Source: a bacterium | Lineage (GTDB): Bacteria > Desulfobacterota > JAPLJL01 | DNA length: 14,770 nucleotides | Reading direction: 5' to 3' | NCBI GenBank assembly: GCA_028713675.1 | Contig: JAQTNV010000073.1 | Coordinates: forward strand, 1 to 14,770 | In this document: positions 4,916-13,292 of the stretch, in pieces | Layout: each line of letters starts with the position of its first letter | Position numbering within the stretch: position 1 is the stretch's first letter | The notes under the pieces: generated by a model | What the model saw: only the letters and a program-made list of their open reading frames with translations | Told to the model about the DNA's origin: nothing | The model's database searches: none | Translations under genes and position numbers: made by a program

Positions 4916-7299
4916 TTCCTCTCATCCAGCTTGGTCAAAGCCCAGGCCGCTTCTTTCTGCACTTCCGGGCTGGGATCCTCCTTCTGGGCCTTGACCAGGA
5001 AAGGAATAGCCCGGCGGTCTCCGATCTCCCCCAAAGCCCGGGCCGCTTTCACTCGAACGGTACAAAATTCATCGGCCAGGATTTGAGTAAGAAAATCTAA
5101 GGCACGGGGATCCCGGATCCGGCCCAGGGTCTCCACCAGGAATCCCTTCAGCCGAGTGTTCGATTTATTGAGAAAATCAAAATAATAAGCCAGATCGGGC
5201 ACCCCGAGTTTCTCAATCGCGCTTAAAACCTCGAGTTGCAGATTTTCGTTATGGATCAAAGGCAGAATCATGTTGACCGACTCCCGGGCTTCCAGTTCGG
5301 CCAGAGTGGAAATGATTTCCCGCTTGATGATGTCTTCCGGGTCATTTAACTTCTCGATCAGACGTTTGATCGAGCGTCGGTCCTTGATCCGGCGCAGGGC
5401 CCGGACCGCGGTATTCCGAACACTCCAATCCTGATCGTCCAGAAGCACCACCAAGTCCGGGACCGAACGGCTGTCGGCGATTTCCCCCAGGGATTCGGCC
5501 GCGACCCGCTTCAGATCCGTGTCCCCTTCCTGCAAATAATCGGAAAGAAATTTCCACGCGGAACGGTCGGGGATGTGCCCGAGGGCCCGGAGCACCGCCA
5601 TTTTCACCTGCTTGTTTCCATCCCGGTAAACACTCAGGAGCGGTTGCAGACTGGAGACCTTCCCGATCCGGCCCAGGGCTTCGATCACGGTCAGGCGGAT
5701 CTCGGGATCAAGATCGTTGAGATAGGGCAAGAGCCTGCTCTCGGCGTTGTTGCCGGAGACCAACGCCAGGGACTCCGTCACGGCCTTCCGGACCACCGGG
5801 CTTTTATCTTCCAGACCGTCCATCAGGGTTGGGGTCGCCTGTTCCGTCGGGGCGATCGCCGCGTAGGCCCGATAGGCTTCCGCCCGGACCTCGTCAGTCT
5901 CGTTTTTTATCGCGCGCTGGAGAAAAGGCAGCGCCCGGGGATCCTCCATCCGTCCCATAATCGCGATCGCGGAAAGCTTCCGGATATGATTTCCTCTCCG
6001 GACTTCCGTGATCAATTTATCCACCAGATCCGGAGACCGCGACTTGCCCAGGATTTCCACCACGGCGTGGCGGAACTCGGGATCGGGATCCGACAGCAAA
6101 GCCAGGAGCGAATTTTCCACATCCGGCGTTCCCAGCGCCCCCCCCAGGGCGACAATCGCCTGATAACGGACTTCATCGTTTTCGTCGAAAATGAGCGGGA
6201 TGCAGGCCCGGATACCTTCGGCCTGGCCAATGCAATCCAGGCAACGGATCGCGGAAATTCTCACCGCCGGGCGGTGATGAGAAAGGCTGGCTTTCAATTC
6301 CGGAATTGCGTCTTCCCCCAAGGCAGTCAGAGACCTGAGCGCATACTCTTCCAGTTCATAATCCCCCAGCAGTTCAACCAGGTTTCGGACTGCTCTTTTT
6401 TCTTTCAGCCAACCCAGAGCAATCACCGCATTCTTTCTAACCTCAATTTCTGGGCTCTTCAAAGAAGCCAGAAGATGATCAAAAAGTGTGGTCTCATTCA
6501 AGCTCTCCCGGATCCGGGGATCGCAGGTTTCCCCGGTTTCGGACCGTTCGCGGTTGATCCGGGCCTGGATCCGAACCAGGGCGGCGATCACATCATCCCT
6601 CAAGGTGGCATCCGGCTGGGCCAGGATTTCTCCCAGAATGGGAATCGCGCCGGGATCGCCGATCTTGCCCAAAGCCTCGATTACCGCCGGCCTCAGCATC
6701 TCATCCGGGAGAAGCTGGACGAGAGGATTGACCGCGCGCGAATCGGCCATGTTCCCCAACGCCACCACCGCGGGATATTGCACCCAGAAATCCCCGGATA
6801 AACATTGGATCAAGGGATCGACGGAGCGGAGATCCCCGATTTTGCCCAGGCTTTCCGCCGCGGCATGCCGAACATTCTCGTCGGAATCACGCAAAGCGGC
6901 AATCAAGCCTTCCGTCGCCGCAACGTCCCGGATCTCTCCCAGGATCACCGCGCTGAACATGCGCACCTCTTCATCCCGATCTCCCAGCAAACCCAGGAGA
7001 TGCTTCACCGCGGCCCGCCCATATCGGGGAAAGGCTTCGATGGCCGCGGTGCGGAGGTTGGCGCGGGCGTGATCCCTTAAAAAAGTCTCGAGCCGGGGGA
7101 AAACCACTTCCGGCGGGTAAGAACAGATTCCTTCCAAGGCCTTTTCTCGAACCCGATAGCTCTCATCACCCACTATGTTAACCAGGTAGGAAATCGACTC
7201 CCCCGACTTGTCCCGGGACAGTTCCTCGACCGCCTGAAAACGGGTCTCTTCGCTTCCTCCTTTCAGACGCTCAATCGTCAAATTCAGAAGCTGGGTCAT
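4912..7299 (-). CDS. Large HEAT-repeat protein of the chemosensory operon
   Basis: A 795-residue soluble protein made almost wholly of HEAT repeats of about 31 residues (PBS-lyase-type), roughly two dozen, with consensus like 'D..AV..L...L.D.D..VR..A..ALG.IGD'. A short linker interrupts the array at about residues 246-270 (ARINRERSETGETCDPRI). There is no enzymatic motif, signal peptide or membrane segment. Such arrays form superhelical scaffolds for protein binding; related proteins in the cyanobacterial lyase lineage handle bilins, but nothing here suggests that. I chose the ATG at 7299, behind AAAGGAAAGGAAG; an upstream TTG at 7374 would add 25 Lys/Arg/Asn-rich residues. It sits between two cheR genes and overlaps the second by four bases, so I infer it serves the same signalling complex, perhaps by docking a CheR, the CheW proteins or CheA. 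The partner is unknown. Confidence 0.85.
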   Translation of the reverse strand: MTQLLNLTIERLKGGSEETRFQAVEELSRDKSGESISYLVNIVGDESYRVREKALEGICSYPPEVVFPRLETFLRDHARANLRTAAIEAFPRYGRAAVKHLLGLLGDRDEEVRMFSAVILGEIRDVAATEGLIAALRDSDENVRHAAAESLGKIGDLRSVDPLIQCLSGDFWVQYPAVVALGNMADSRAVNPLVQLLPDEMLRPAVIEALGKIGDPGAIPILGEILAQPDATLRDDVIAALVRIQARINRERSETGETCDPRIRESLNETTLFDHLLASLKSPEIEVRKNAVIALGWLKEKRAVRNLVELLGDYELEEYALRSLTALGEDAIPELKASLSHHRPAVRISAIRCLDCIGQAEGIRACIPLIFDENDEVRYQAIVALGGALGTPDVENSLLALLSDPDPEFRHAVVEILGKSRSPDLVDKLITEVRRGNHIRKLSAIAIMGRMEDPRALPFLQRAIKNETDEVRAEAYRAYAAIAPTEQATPTLMDGLEDKSPVVRKAVTESLALVSGNNAESRLLPYLNDLDPEIRLTVIEALGRIGKVSSLQPLLSVYRDGNKQVKMAVLRALGHIPDRSAWKFLSDYLQEGDTDLKRVAAESLGEIADSRSVPDLVVLLDDQDWSVRNTAVRALRRIKDRRSIKRLIEKLNDPEDIIKREIISTLAELEARESVNMILPLIHNENLQLEVLSAIEKLGVPDLAYYFDFLNKSNTRLKGFLVETLGRIRDPRALDFLTQILADEFCTVRVKAARALGEIGDRRAIPFLVKAQKEDPSPEVQKEAAWALTKLDERK

Positions 7300-7404
7300 T
7301 TTTTCTTCCTTTCCTTTTTTCCTCACCTGATGCCGTGGTTCTAAGTGAGTATTATTCTTGGTCCGGTTTTTCAAAGCACGTTACTATTACTGCGCCGCGA
7401 ATCC

Positions 7405-8322
7405 CTAGATCGGTTTTCGATAAAAAGAAACCCCCTCATGTTGCACGATTTTAAAATCGTGACGGTAGATATGAAGGAATTCCGCGTCACCGGTAAAAAG
7501 ATAGCCGCCGGGCTGCAGGCACTGATAGAGGCCGGCGACCAGCTCCTGCTGAGCGGGAAAATCAAAATAGATCAAAACATTCCGGCAGAAAATAATATGG
7601 AATCGCCCGGTGAGATCCACCAAATCCCCGTCTCCGTCGAGACTGGCCAATTTGCTCCGGCGGCCTTTATCCATAACCAAATCCCGCAAATTCAAGGTTT
7701 GGAAATTGATCATATTCCGGAGCGTCGGGATAATCTCCCCCCCGCCGTTCCTCGGCAACACATATTGCTTTCGGTATTCCTCGGGAATTTTTTCCAAAGC
7801 GGAAGATTCATAATAACCCCGGTGGGCCATTTCCAGGGCTTTCCGGCTTAAATCGGTAGCGAGGATCTCCAGCGACCAGGCCAGAGGGTACTCCAGGCCC
7901 TCCAGCAGGGCCATCCCCAGGGAATAAACCTCCTCTCCGGTAGCGCAACCCGAGCTCCAAACCCGAAGGGGAAGCCGGAAAGCCAGCCCTTCGCGCAATC
8001 TATTTTGCAGTTCCCAGGACAATCGCGCCTCAAGCTCGGGCGCGATTATTTCCCGGATAATCCTCAATTGTTCCGGAAGCCGGAAAAAATAAGTTTGCTT
8101 GGTAGTAACATCTTCGATCAGAAAGCTCAGCTCCTGATGATCCTGGCGAAGAAAAAAAAAATAATCTTCCCAGGTAGCAAAGCCCCGGTTCCGGGCTCGT
8201 TCCATCACCTGATTTTCCAGTTTAAACAGGCGCGAGGGGGAAAATCGCAGGGAAGCTTTGTCATAAATCAGCTCCTCGAATTTTTCTAGCATCTCCGCGG
8301 GAATATTCCCGATTCTACTCAT
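7405..8322 (-). CDS. cheR: CheR-type methyltransferase (first copy, divergent)
   Basis: A 305-residue CheR-family methyltransferase. It has the N-terminal helical domain (about 1-80), the SAM loop SSGCATGEEVYS (123-134), CRNVLIYFD (246-254) and a C-terminal PGGYLFTGDAE strand. It departs from the usual family at several points: TTKQTYFFR replaces 'T.NET.FFR', TGDAE replaces 'LGHSE', and a charged insert lies at about 218-240 (MDKGRRSKLASLDGDGDLVD). The SAM-binding residues look intact, so it is probably active, perhaps on a different target from the second CheR. The ATG overlaps the stop codon of the upstream cheW by 8 bases. A 105-base gap, with no terminator visible, separates it from the HEAT gene. 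Confidence 0.88.
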   Translation of the reverse strand: MSRIGNIPAEMLEKFEELIYDKASLRFSPSRLFKLENQVMERARNRGFATWEDYFFFLRQDHQELSFLIEDVTTKQTYFFRLPEQLRIIREIIAPELEARLSWELQNRLREGLAFRLPLRVWSSGCATGEEVYSLGMALLEGLEYPLAWSLEILATDLSRKALEMAHRGYYESSALEKIPEEYRKQYVLPRNGGGEIIPTLRNMINFQTLNLRDLVMDKGRRSKLASLDGDGDLVDLTGRFHIIFCRNVLIYFDFPAQQELVAGLYQCLQPGGYLFTGDAEFLHIYRHDFKIVQHEGVSFYRKPI

Positions 8323-8791
8323 TTTTCTTACCCTCTTTTAAATTCTTTAAAGCATCCTTTTCTGTTGGGGTAAGGATCTGCTCCGGGGTGATAATCAAAA
8401 TTAGCTCTTCTTCCATCTTGATCACCCACTCCACGCGATTTTCACCGCGCTTTCCGATTGCTTCTTCGGGCAGAGGCTCATAATGCCGAGATTCCAAATT
8501 CAAGATCCGGGATATCCGGTCGATGGCCACCCCCAAGGGAGGGACAGTATCGAGAATCATGACTATGTTAGCCCCTTCCGCACCCCCGCGAACGCCGAAA
8601 CGTCTTTTGAGATCGAGAACCGGGATCCTCCGATTCCGAGACCAGATCACCCCCTGGACAAAACCCGGCGCCTCCGGAAGCTCACGAACATTCCGATAAC
8701 TGATAACCTCTTTGACCTGAGTGATTTCCACGCCATAAAGCTCCTCGCCCAGGTTAAATACAATCAGCCTTTCCTGGGCCCGGCTTTTCAT
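8315..8791 (-). CDS. cheW: CheW-like coupling protein (second copy)
   Basis: A 158-residue single-domain CheW-like protein: LIVFNLGEELYGVEITQVKE opens the first SH3-like lobe, then VRELPEAPGFVQGVI, then IPVLDLKRRFGV. CheW links chemoreceptors to CheA. The usual 'NLRG' loop before the 'IPVIDL' strand reads WSRN here (about residues 50-53): the arginine is kept, the glycine and asparagine are not. A charged tail follows the domain (KDALKNLKEGKKNE). I chose the ATG at 8791 behind GGGGAAAAGGAA; the TTG at 8821 is ten codons earlier and lacks a good ribosome site. It lies 38 bases after the chemoreceptor gene and overlaps cheR by 8 bases. As the CheW next to the receptor it may be that receptor's dedicated coupler. 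Confidence 0.88.
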   Translation of the reverse strand: MKSRAQERLIVFNLGEELYGVEITQVKEVISYRNVRELPEAPGFVQGVIWSRNRRIPVLDLKRRFGVRGGAEGANIVMILDTVPPLGVAIDRISRILNLESRHYEPLPEEAIGKRGENRVEWVIKMEEELILIITPEQILTPTEKDALKNLKEGKKNE

Positions 8792-8829
8792 ATTTTTTGA
8801 TTCCTTTTCCCCATTGATCAAAACCGGTA

Positions 8830-11124
8830 TTACTTGGTCTCGTTCTGTTCCAGCTTGAATTGCTGCACCAATTGCTGAAGTTTCTCCGACTGCGAATCCA
8901 GATCTTTGGCCGACTGAGTAAGCTGTACCGTCGCGGAAAGATTCAACCGGGCGATTTCATTGATATTTTCGACTGCTTTGACCACGCTTTCCCCGCCTTT
9001 CCTCTGTTCCGCAGTGGCGTTTTTAACCTGTTCGGTGATCTGGGCCATATTTTCCGCGGTCTTAATCACCTCTTTAACCCCTGAGGCCTGCTCTTTGGTC
9101 GATTGTGCCACCGATTGGGTCATTTGATTCATTTTCTCCACCGCCTTGATCACATTCTTGGCGGCTCCCGACTGTTCCTTCGCCGAGGCCGAGATCTCCT
9201 GCGTGATCCGCGAACTGGCGCTGATGGATTCGATGATCCGACCAATGGCTTGGTTGGCCTGGTCGGACAATTCAATCACCTGCTGGGTCCACCGGGTCCC
9301 CTCCGCCGAGGCCTTGACCGCTACAGCGGTTTCCTGCTGGACTTTTTTAATCACCTCCGCGATCTCCTTGGTGGCCTTGACCGAACGCTCCGCCAACTTC
9401 CGTACCTCATCGGCCACTACCGCGAACCCCCGCCCTGCGTCCCCGGCCCGGGCCGCCTCAATCGCCGCATTTAAAGCCAACAGATTTGTCTGGTCGGCGA
9501 TCTCATTAATCACCTCGACTATCCCCCCGATCTCATCCGAGCGCTGCCCCAGGTTTTCAATCACATCCGAGATGTTCTTCATCGTCTGACCAACCGTAGT
9601 CATCCCTTCTACTGACTTGCGGACCGCTCCGCCTCCGGTTTGAGCTTCGTGATTCGCATTTTGCGAGAGCTGGTCGGCCCGGGAGATGTCCTTGGAGATT
9701 TTTTCGGTGGTAACCAGCATCTGCTCAATCGTCGAGCTGGTTTCCGACACGTTGGAAGCCATTATCTCGGAATTCTTAGCGATGGCTTCGGCGGTGGTCC
9801 CCATCTGCTGGATTGAACTAGAGGTTTCCTCGACATTACTAGCCAATCCTTCCGCGTTCTTAGCTACGTTCTTGATACTGACCGACATCTCCTCCATTGA
9901 AGCTGCGGTTTCGTCCGCGGTGCTGGCCTGGTTCTGGGCGCCTGAGGCAATCTGGTTGGATGTAGCCGATAATTCATCAGCCGCGGAACCGACCTGAAGG
10001 GAAGTTGTTTTGATATTTCCTACCATATTGGCGAGATTTTCGGCCATGGCGTTAATTGCTTTTCCTAAAACCCCAAGTTCATCTTCAGAAGTAATTTTTA
10101 CCCGTTCAGTCAGATCTCCTTTATAAATGGTATTGGTAATTTGCACATAGGTATAAATTGAAGCGATGACCTGATTAAGAACCAGAAAAATGATAACCCC
10201 TAAAATCAATATGGCGGATCCGCTGACGATAAAAATAACCATGCGAACTGTGGCCGCCCCGGAGAAAAGCTCATCAATATTCGCGGTGATGCCCAAGATC
10301 CATCCGGTTTCGGAGGACTGCGAATAAACCGCCGCTTTCTTTGATCCTTCGGCTTTGTATTTGGTAATGCCTTTCTTTTGTTTCATTATTTCTTTTCCGT
10401 AGGCGTAATTATTAATGTTTTCCTTAAGAATTTTTTCCGGATCCAAATGAGCGAGAGTTAATCCGTCAGGATTGAGGAGGAACCCGTATCCGGTTTTTCC
10501 CACCTTCATGGGATCGATGAATTTCTGGTTGAAAACGGACAGGTCTACCGATCCGAAGAGCACCCCGCGATTGGAGCCGGAATCTGTCACCGGGGAAGAG
10601 ATAACGAAGACGGGCGTCTTTCCCTCTCCGAATCCGGCCACTATTTCTCCAACGGTCATAGGTTGAGAACAATAATTATTTCCGGACATAGATTCCTGAA
10701 AGTATTTTTTCGAAATCGCGCTGGTCCCGATCAGAGCCGGGTTGGAAGATGATACTACCTTGCCTTTTTCGTCGGCCAGGTTTAAGGAAACATAATAGTC
10801 ATATTGGGTTAAGAGTTCGGATAGTCTTTGGTTGACTTCGGATCTGGCGGCATCTCCCAGGTAGCCTTCCTCCAGAGCATGGAGAAATACTTTGGGCTTG
10901 GCCCAACTGCTGACATCAAGCTTCCGGTCCTGGATCCAGGCATTGATCTGGCTGGCGGTCAGGTTGACATTTTGTACCATTGTATCGGAAACAGCCTGCT
11001 CCATGGCATCCTTGGCTTTCTGATAGGAAAAAAATATCCCAGCTACGGCAGAAAGGATAAGCAATGAAGTGGGAAGAAATAGTTTGGCTTTAAGACTTTT
11101 TGAAATTTGTTTCCACTGTATCAT
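8830..11124 (-). CDS. mcp: Methyl-accepting chemoreceptor with dCache-type sensor
   Basis: A 764-residue transmembrane chemoreceptor. TM1 is at about 14-33, a periplasmic domain of about 260 residues follows (34-291), then TM2 at about 294-317, a HAMP linker (about 318-370), and a long cytoplasmic coiled coil whose hairpin tip, [20 protein letters not shown], starts at about 540 and continues [20 protein letters not shown]. The sensor region has the look of a dCache_1 domain ([34 protein letters not shown]), a class that binds small ligands such as amino acids, amines or carboxylates. The cytoplasmic arms, about 180 residues from HAMP to tip, are clearly longer than in E. coli Tsr or Tar. There is no C-terminal NWETF-type pentapeptide; the protein ends EQNETK. 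The ATG at 11124 has AAAGGAGAG upstream. It leads the block mcp-cheW-cheR-HEAT-cheR. Confidence 0.93.
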   Translation of the reverse strand: MIQWKQISKSLKAKLFLPTSLLILSAVAGIFFSYQKAKDAMEQAVSDTMVQNVNLTASQINAWIQDRKLDVSSWAKPKVFLHALEEGYLGDAARSEVNQRLSELLTQYDYYVSLNLADEKGKVVSSSNPALIGTSAISKKYFQESMSGNNYCSQPMTVGEIVAGFGEGKTPVFVISSPVTDSGSNRGVLFGSVDLSVFNQKFIDPMKVGKTGYGFLLNPDGLTLAHLDPEKILKENINNYAYGKEIMKQKKGITKYKAEGSKKAAVYSQSSETGWILGITANIDELFSGAATVRMVIFIVSGSAILILGVIIFLVLNQVIASIYTYVQITNTIYKGDLTERVKITSEDELGVLGKAINAMAENLANMVGNIKTTSLQVGSAADELSATSNQIASGAQNQASTADETAASMEEMSVSIKNVAKNAEGLASNVEETSSSIQQMGTTAEAIAKNSEIMASNVSETSSTIEQMLVTTEKISKDISRADQLSQNANHEAQTGGGAVRKSVEGMTTVGQTMKNISDVIENLGQRSDEIGGIVEVINEIADQTNLLALNAAIEAARAGDAGRGFAVVADEVRKLAERSVKATKEIAEVIKKVQQETAVAVKASAEGTRWTQQVIELSDQANQAIGRIIESISASSRITQEISASAKEQSGAAKNVIKAVEKMNQMTQSVAQSTKEQASGVKEVIKTAENMAQITEQVKNATAEQRKGGESVVKAVENINEIARLNLSATVQLTQSAKDLDSQSEKLQQLVQQFKLEQNETK

Positions 11125-11126
11125 AT

Positions 11127-11149
11127 TAGCTCTCCTTTCTGTCGAGCTA
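11127..11149 (-). promoter_or_regulatory. Hairpin around the chemoreceptor ribosome binding site
   Basis: TAGCTC and GAGCTA form a 6-bp inverted repeat whose 11-base loop and 3' arm include the Shine-Dalgarno sequence AAAGGAGAG of the chemoreceptor gene. If it forms in mRNA it would partly hide the ribosome site. The stem is short, so this may be chance. Confidence 0.3.
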
Positions 11150-11165
11150 GGATTTTATTAATCAA

Positions 11166-11193
11166 GATATGTTTGCGCGAAGCAAGTCATATC
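11166..11193. repeat. Hairpin between barrel and chemoreceptor genes
   Basis: GATATG and CATATC form a 6-bp outer stem, with an inner TTGC/GCAA stem across a small mismatch and a short loop. It lies in the 79-base gap between the outer-membrane gene and the chemoreceptor gene. Without a U-run it is not a standard terminator; it may mark an RNA processing site or a weak boundary. Confidence 0.35.
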
Positions 11194-11203
11194 AATGATT
11201 TAA

Positions 11204-12109
11204 CTAAAATATTTTGTATAAATTTAAAGTAGTCATGATGCCCTGAGGCCGATCGACGGATTTGAACTCATATTGGCTGCGAAGGGAAACAATTAATTTA
11301 ATTGGGAGTATAAAAGCCCTGGCATCCGGACCGATAGCATATACCTGGTCTTTGCCCGTATTCGGATCTTTTGCGGCGCCGGAATCCGAGGTCACCTGCC
11401 AATGGCAATAACCGGCTATCCCGACGTCATAAAATTTGGCGATGGTTTTTCCCACTCCCCATTCAAATTCCAGATCATTCCCGGCGGTTACATCCGATTC
11501 TCTTTTTGCGGTATGAATCTCGTAGCGGCCGAGGAGAGAGGCTGACCAAGTTTTAGCTTCATCGAAATACCCCGTACCACCATAAGTCAACAAAATAGTC
11601 CAGAAATCCTTGCCGGGAGAAGCGGGTACAGCTATGTCGTATGAGCCGGATGGGGCGACAACGCCAGCTCCGGCTACGGCGTCATAACGCTTTCCGTGCC
11701 AGGCCAGGACGAAGGGCTCAATCACGATATCACCCAATCCAAATTTGCTGCTGTCCACCAGAGTAGTTCCTCCGGAGGATATCTTAAGGTTTGTGTAAAC
11801 CAGCGGGACAAGGACATCGGCGGCATAATTCGCACCGAGCAGACTGAATTTAGAAACCCAGACGAATCTATTGACGTTTGCGTATACGTTCAAGTCAAAA
11901 TCCACGGGCGATTCATTTCCATCTTTGTCATTAAGTTTGCTGGTCGTATAGAAGGCGTTGTACATAATCCAGTAATATCCCGGAGGAGGAACGGAAGCGG
12001 CCTTGACCCCTTCCACTCCGTTGACATAATGACCAGTTTCTGAAGCGTTGGCGCTTCCGAAAACCAACAATCCTATAATTAACCACACTGAAATCAGTAA
12101 TTTTTTCAT
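11204..12109 (-). CDS. Outer-membrane barrel protein, PF13557-like transporter
   Basis: A 301-residue exported protein. A Sec signal peptide (1-22, ending ANA) is followed by alternating polar/hydrophobic strands such as YYWIMYNAFYTT, VLVPLVYTNLKI, ASLLGRYEIHT and LIVSLRSQYEFKS, and the chain ends in phenylalanine after TTLNLYKIF, as expected for an outer-membrane beta-barrel. The pattern ('PPPGYY' near the N-terminus, 'FGLGDIVIEPF', 'GAGVVAPSGSYD') resembles the family annotated as 'MetA-pathway of phenol degradation' (PF13557), whose members sit near aromatic-compound or other uptake genes and probably act as channels. The substrate is unknown. The ATG at 12109 has AGGAGG upstream, and an earlier start 11 codons back would spoil the signal peptide. 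It follows the substrate-binding protein gene by 50 bases without a terminator, so the two are probably cotranscribed. Confidence 0.75.
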   Translation of the reverse strand: MKKLLISVWLIIGLLVFGSANASETGHYVNGVEGVKAASVPPPGYYWIMYNAFYTTSKLNDKDGNESPVDFDLNVYANVNRFVWVSKFSLLGANYAADVLVPLVYTNLKISSGGTTLVDSSKFGLGDIVIEPFVLAWHGKRYDAVAGAGVVAPSGSYDIAVPASPGKDFWTILLTYGGTGYFDEAKTWSASLLGRYEIHTAKRESDVTAGNDLEFEWGVGKTIAKFYDVGIAGYCHWQVTSDSGAAKDPNTGKDQVYAIGPDARAFILPIKLIVSLRSQYEFKSVDRPQGIMTTLNLYKIF

Positions 12110-12159
12110 GGTATCCTCCTGAATTGTTTTCAATTTACACATTTTTAATATTTGCGAAT

Positions 12160-13140
12160 CTATTTCACGACGTTTGTGGATAGCTCGATCCAGGTATAAG
12201 GTATTTGTATTCCTAAGGTTTCAGCGGTTTTTATATTCACTCCGATATCGTATTTATCGGAGGTTTCACAGGGAATGGAATTAGCTGCCACTTTTTTCGT
12301 CAATACTTCCACCGCTTTATTCCCTGTGATTTCACCTGCTCGACGCATACTATACTGGATAGCAAATAAGGCCCCGCTATTTGCCAGTGGTGCGATCGCA
12401 AATAACACCGGGTAGCGATTCTTAATCCCAAATTGGATGGATTGAGCATGAGCATTGCTCACGAAGATATCGTTTGTGGCAAAAGCAACTTCGGTCTTGG
12501 GTTTTGCTTTTGCCAAAGCGGCCAAAGCTTCCTCTTTGGTTCCGAAAGCATAGGAGACAACTTTCAGTCCGGCCTTATCTGCTTCAGCCCTGAATTCATC
12601 GACAGGCCTGTCCACGGGGGATTTGGGATTGTGAATATAAGCAATTGTTTTTGCTTTGGGGATAGCTTCCTTGATGAATTTAACGATATCTCGAAATGAG
12701 TAGGTCAGATAAACACCGGTGGCATTTGACTTGGAATAAACTTTATCTCCTTTTTTTACAAAAGCCCCCATGGTTGCGTCGGTAATATACAAAGTGGCAT
12801 CGAATAGCGGCACATTACCCGTGGAGTCTCCCAGATGGAGGTGCATACCCGGGACAAACATAATATCAACCCCTTCCGCGACCATTTTCTTGGCGGCGTC
12901 TCTCCCTCTCTGCACAAATGTATCGGGGTATTTCATAATATCGGCGTTGAAAAACTCCGTTTGGGCATTGAAGCCCTTTGCTTTTAGCGCTTGTAAAAAG
13001 CCTTCTCGCATGGCAACAAAGTCATCGTTTTCTAAAAGCTGGATGATGCCGACTTTGATATTATCCCCGGCATATACTTTTGCCGAGAAAGCTGTCAAAG
13101 CCAGCGTGACCGTCAATAATAAGTAAATGATTCGCCTCAT
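12160..13140 (-). CDS. Periplasmic substrate-binding protein, PF04392-like
   Basis: A 326-residue exported binding protein of the ABC_sub_bind (PF04392) type. A signal peptide (1-24, ending VYA) has no lipobox cysteine, so the mature protein should be free in the periplasm. The fold is the two-lobed binding-protein kind: a first lobe opening IKVGIIQLLENDDF, a hinge region, a second lobe opening AKTIAYIHNPKSPVDRPVDE, and the family-typical C-terminal stretch NKAVEVLTKKVAANSIPCET. Known relatives include tryptophan- and other amino-acid-binding proteins, but the ligand here cannot be assigned. No permease or ATPase gene lies in the window; the only partner is the downstream barrel gene. Between cheW and a dCache receptor gene, it may deliver ligand to the receptor or to a transporter encoded elsewhere. 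The ATG at 13140 has a perfect AGGAGG upstream. Confidence 0.83.
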   Translation of the reverse strand: MRRIIYLLLTVTLALTAFSAKVYAGDNIKVGIIQLLENDDFVAMREGFLQALKAKGFNAQTEFFNADIMKYPDTFVQRGRDAAKKMVAEGVDIMFVPGMHLHLGDSTGNVPLFDATLYITDATMGAFVKKGDKVYSKSNATGVYLTYSFRDIVKFIKEAIPKAKTIAYIHNPKSPVDRPVDEFRAEADKAGLKVVSYAFGTKEEALAALAKAKPKTEVAFATNDIFVSNAHAQSIQFGIKNRYPVLFAIAPLANSGALFAIQYSMRRAGEITGNKAVEVLTKKVAANSIPCETSDKYDIGVNIKTAETLGIQIPYTWIELSTNVVK

Positions 13141-13188
13141 TTTCCTGCCTCCTTTTCACCTCTTACACAGTTGACAACACTCGGGCAT

Positions 13189-13228
13189 AAAAAAGACCAT
13201 CTAACTCGCGCCAATTTACTATATGGTC
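13189..13228 (-). terminator. Hairpin plus U-run after the cheW gene
   Basis: On the minus strand GACCAT (13228-13223) pairs with ATGGTC (13200-13195) around a 22-base loop, followed by six T's (13194-13189). It lies 65 bases past the cheW stop and 49 bases before the binding-protein start. It could end the cheA-RR-cheW transcript or attenuate read-through into the binding-protein gene. The stem is only 6 bp, so it is modest as a terminator. Confidence 0.45.
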
Positions 13229-13238
13229 ACCTCCTTTC
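13228..13238 (-). promoter_or_regulatory. Orphan strong Shine-Dalgarno sequence
   Basis: GAAAGGAGGTG, nearly full complementarity to the 3' end of 16S rRNA, occurs in the leader of the binding-protein gene but has no ATG, GTG or TTG at usable spacing. An ATA codon at 13222-13220, five bases after it, opens a 19-codon frame ending TAA at 13163. The Shine-Dalgarno sequence abuts the stem of the hairpin at 13189-13228. Confidence 0.4.
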
Positions 13239-13292
13239 GTGAAATATCAGTTCTGGTCGATAGCATCCTTTTTTACCTTCCTTTTCATGGGT

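Noticed and set aside
4382-5086. Plus-strand open frame (234 codons) across cheR and the HEAT gene end
   Set aside because: It is antisense to two well-supported coupled genes and shows no recognisable motif.
5575-6801. Long plus-strand open frame (408 codons) opposite the HEAT-repeat gene
   Set aside because: It mirrors the codon structure of the HEAT repeats on the other strand, is rich in His, Gln, Arg and Pro without a domain pattern, and has no ribosome site.
7300-7374. 25-codon N-terminal extension of the HEAT protein from a TTG
   Set aside because: The extension is Lys/Arg/Asn-rich and unlike a HEAT helix, while the ATG at 7299 has a strong purine-rich ribosome site.
13141-13292. c-di-GMP (GEMM) or other known riboswitch before the binding-protein gene
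   Set aside because: The conserved GEMM core elements are not found; only a simple hairpin and Shine-Dalgarno sequences are visible.
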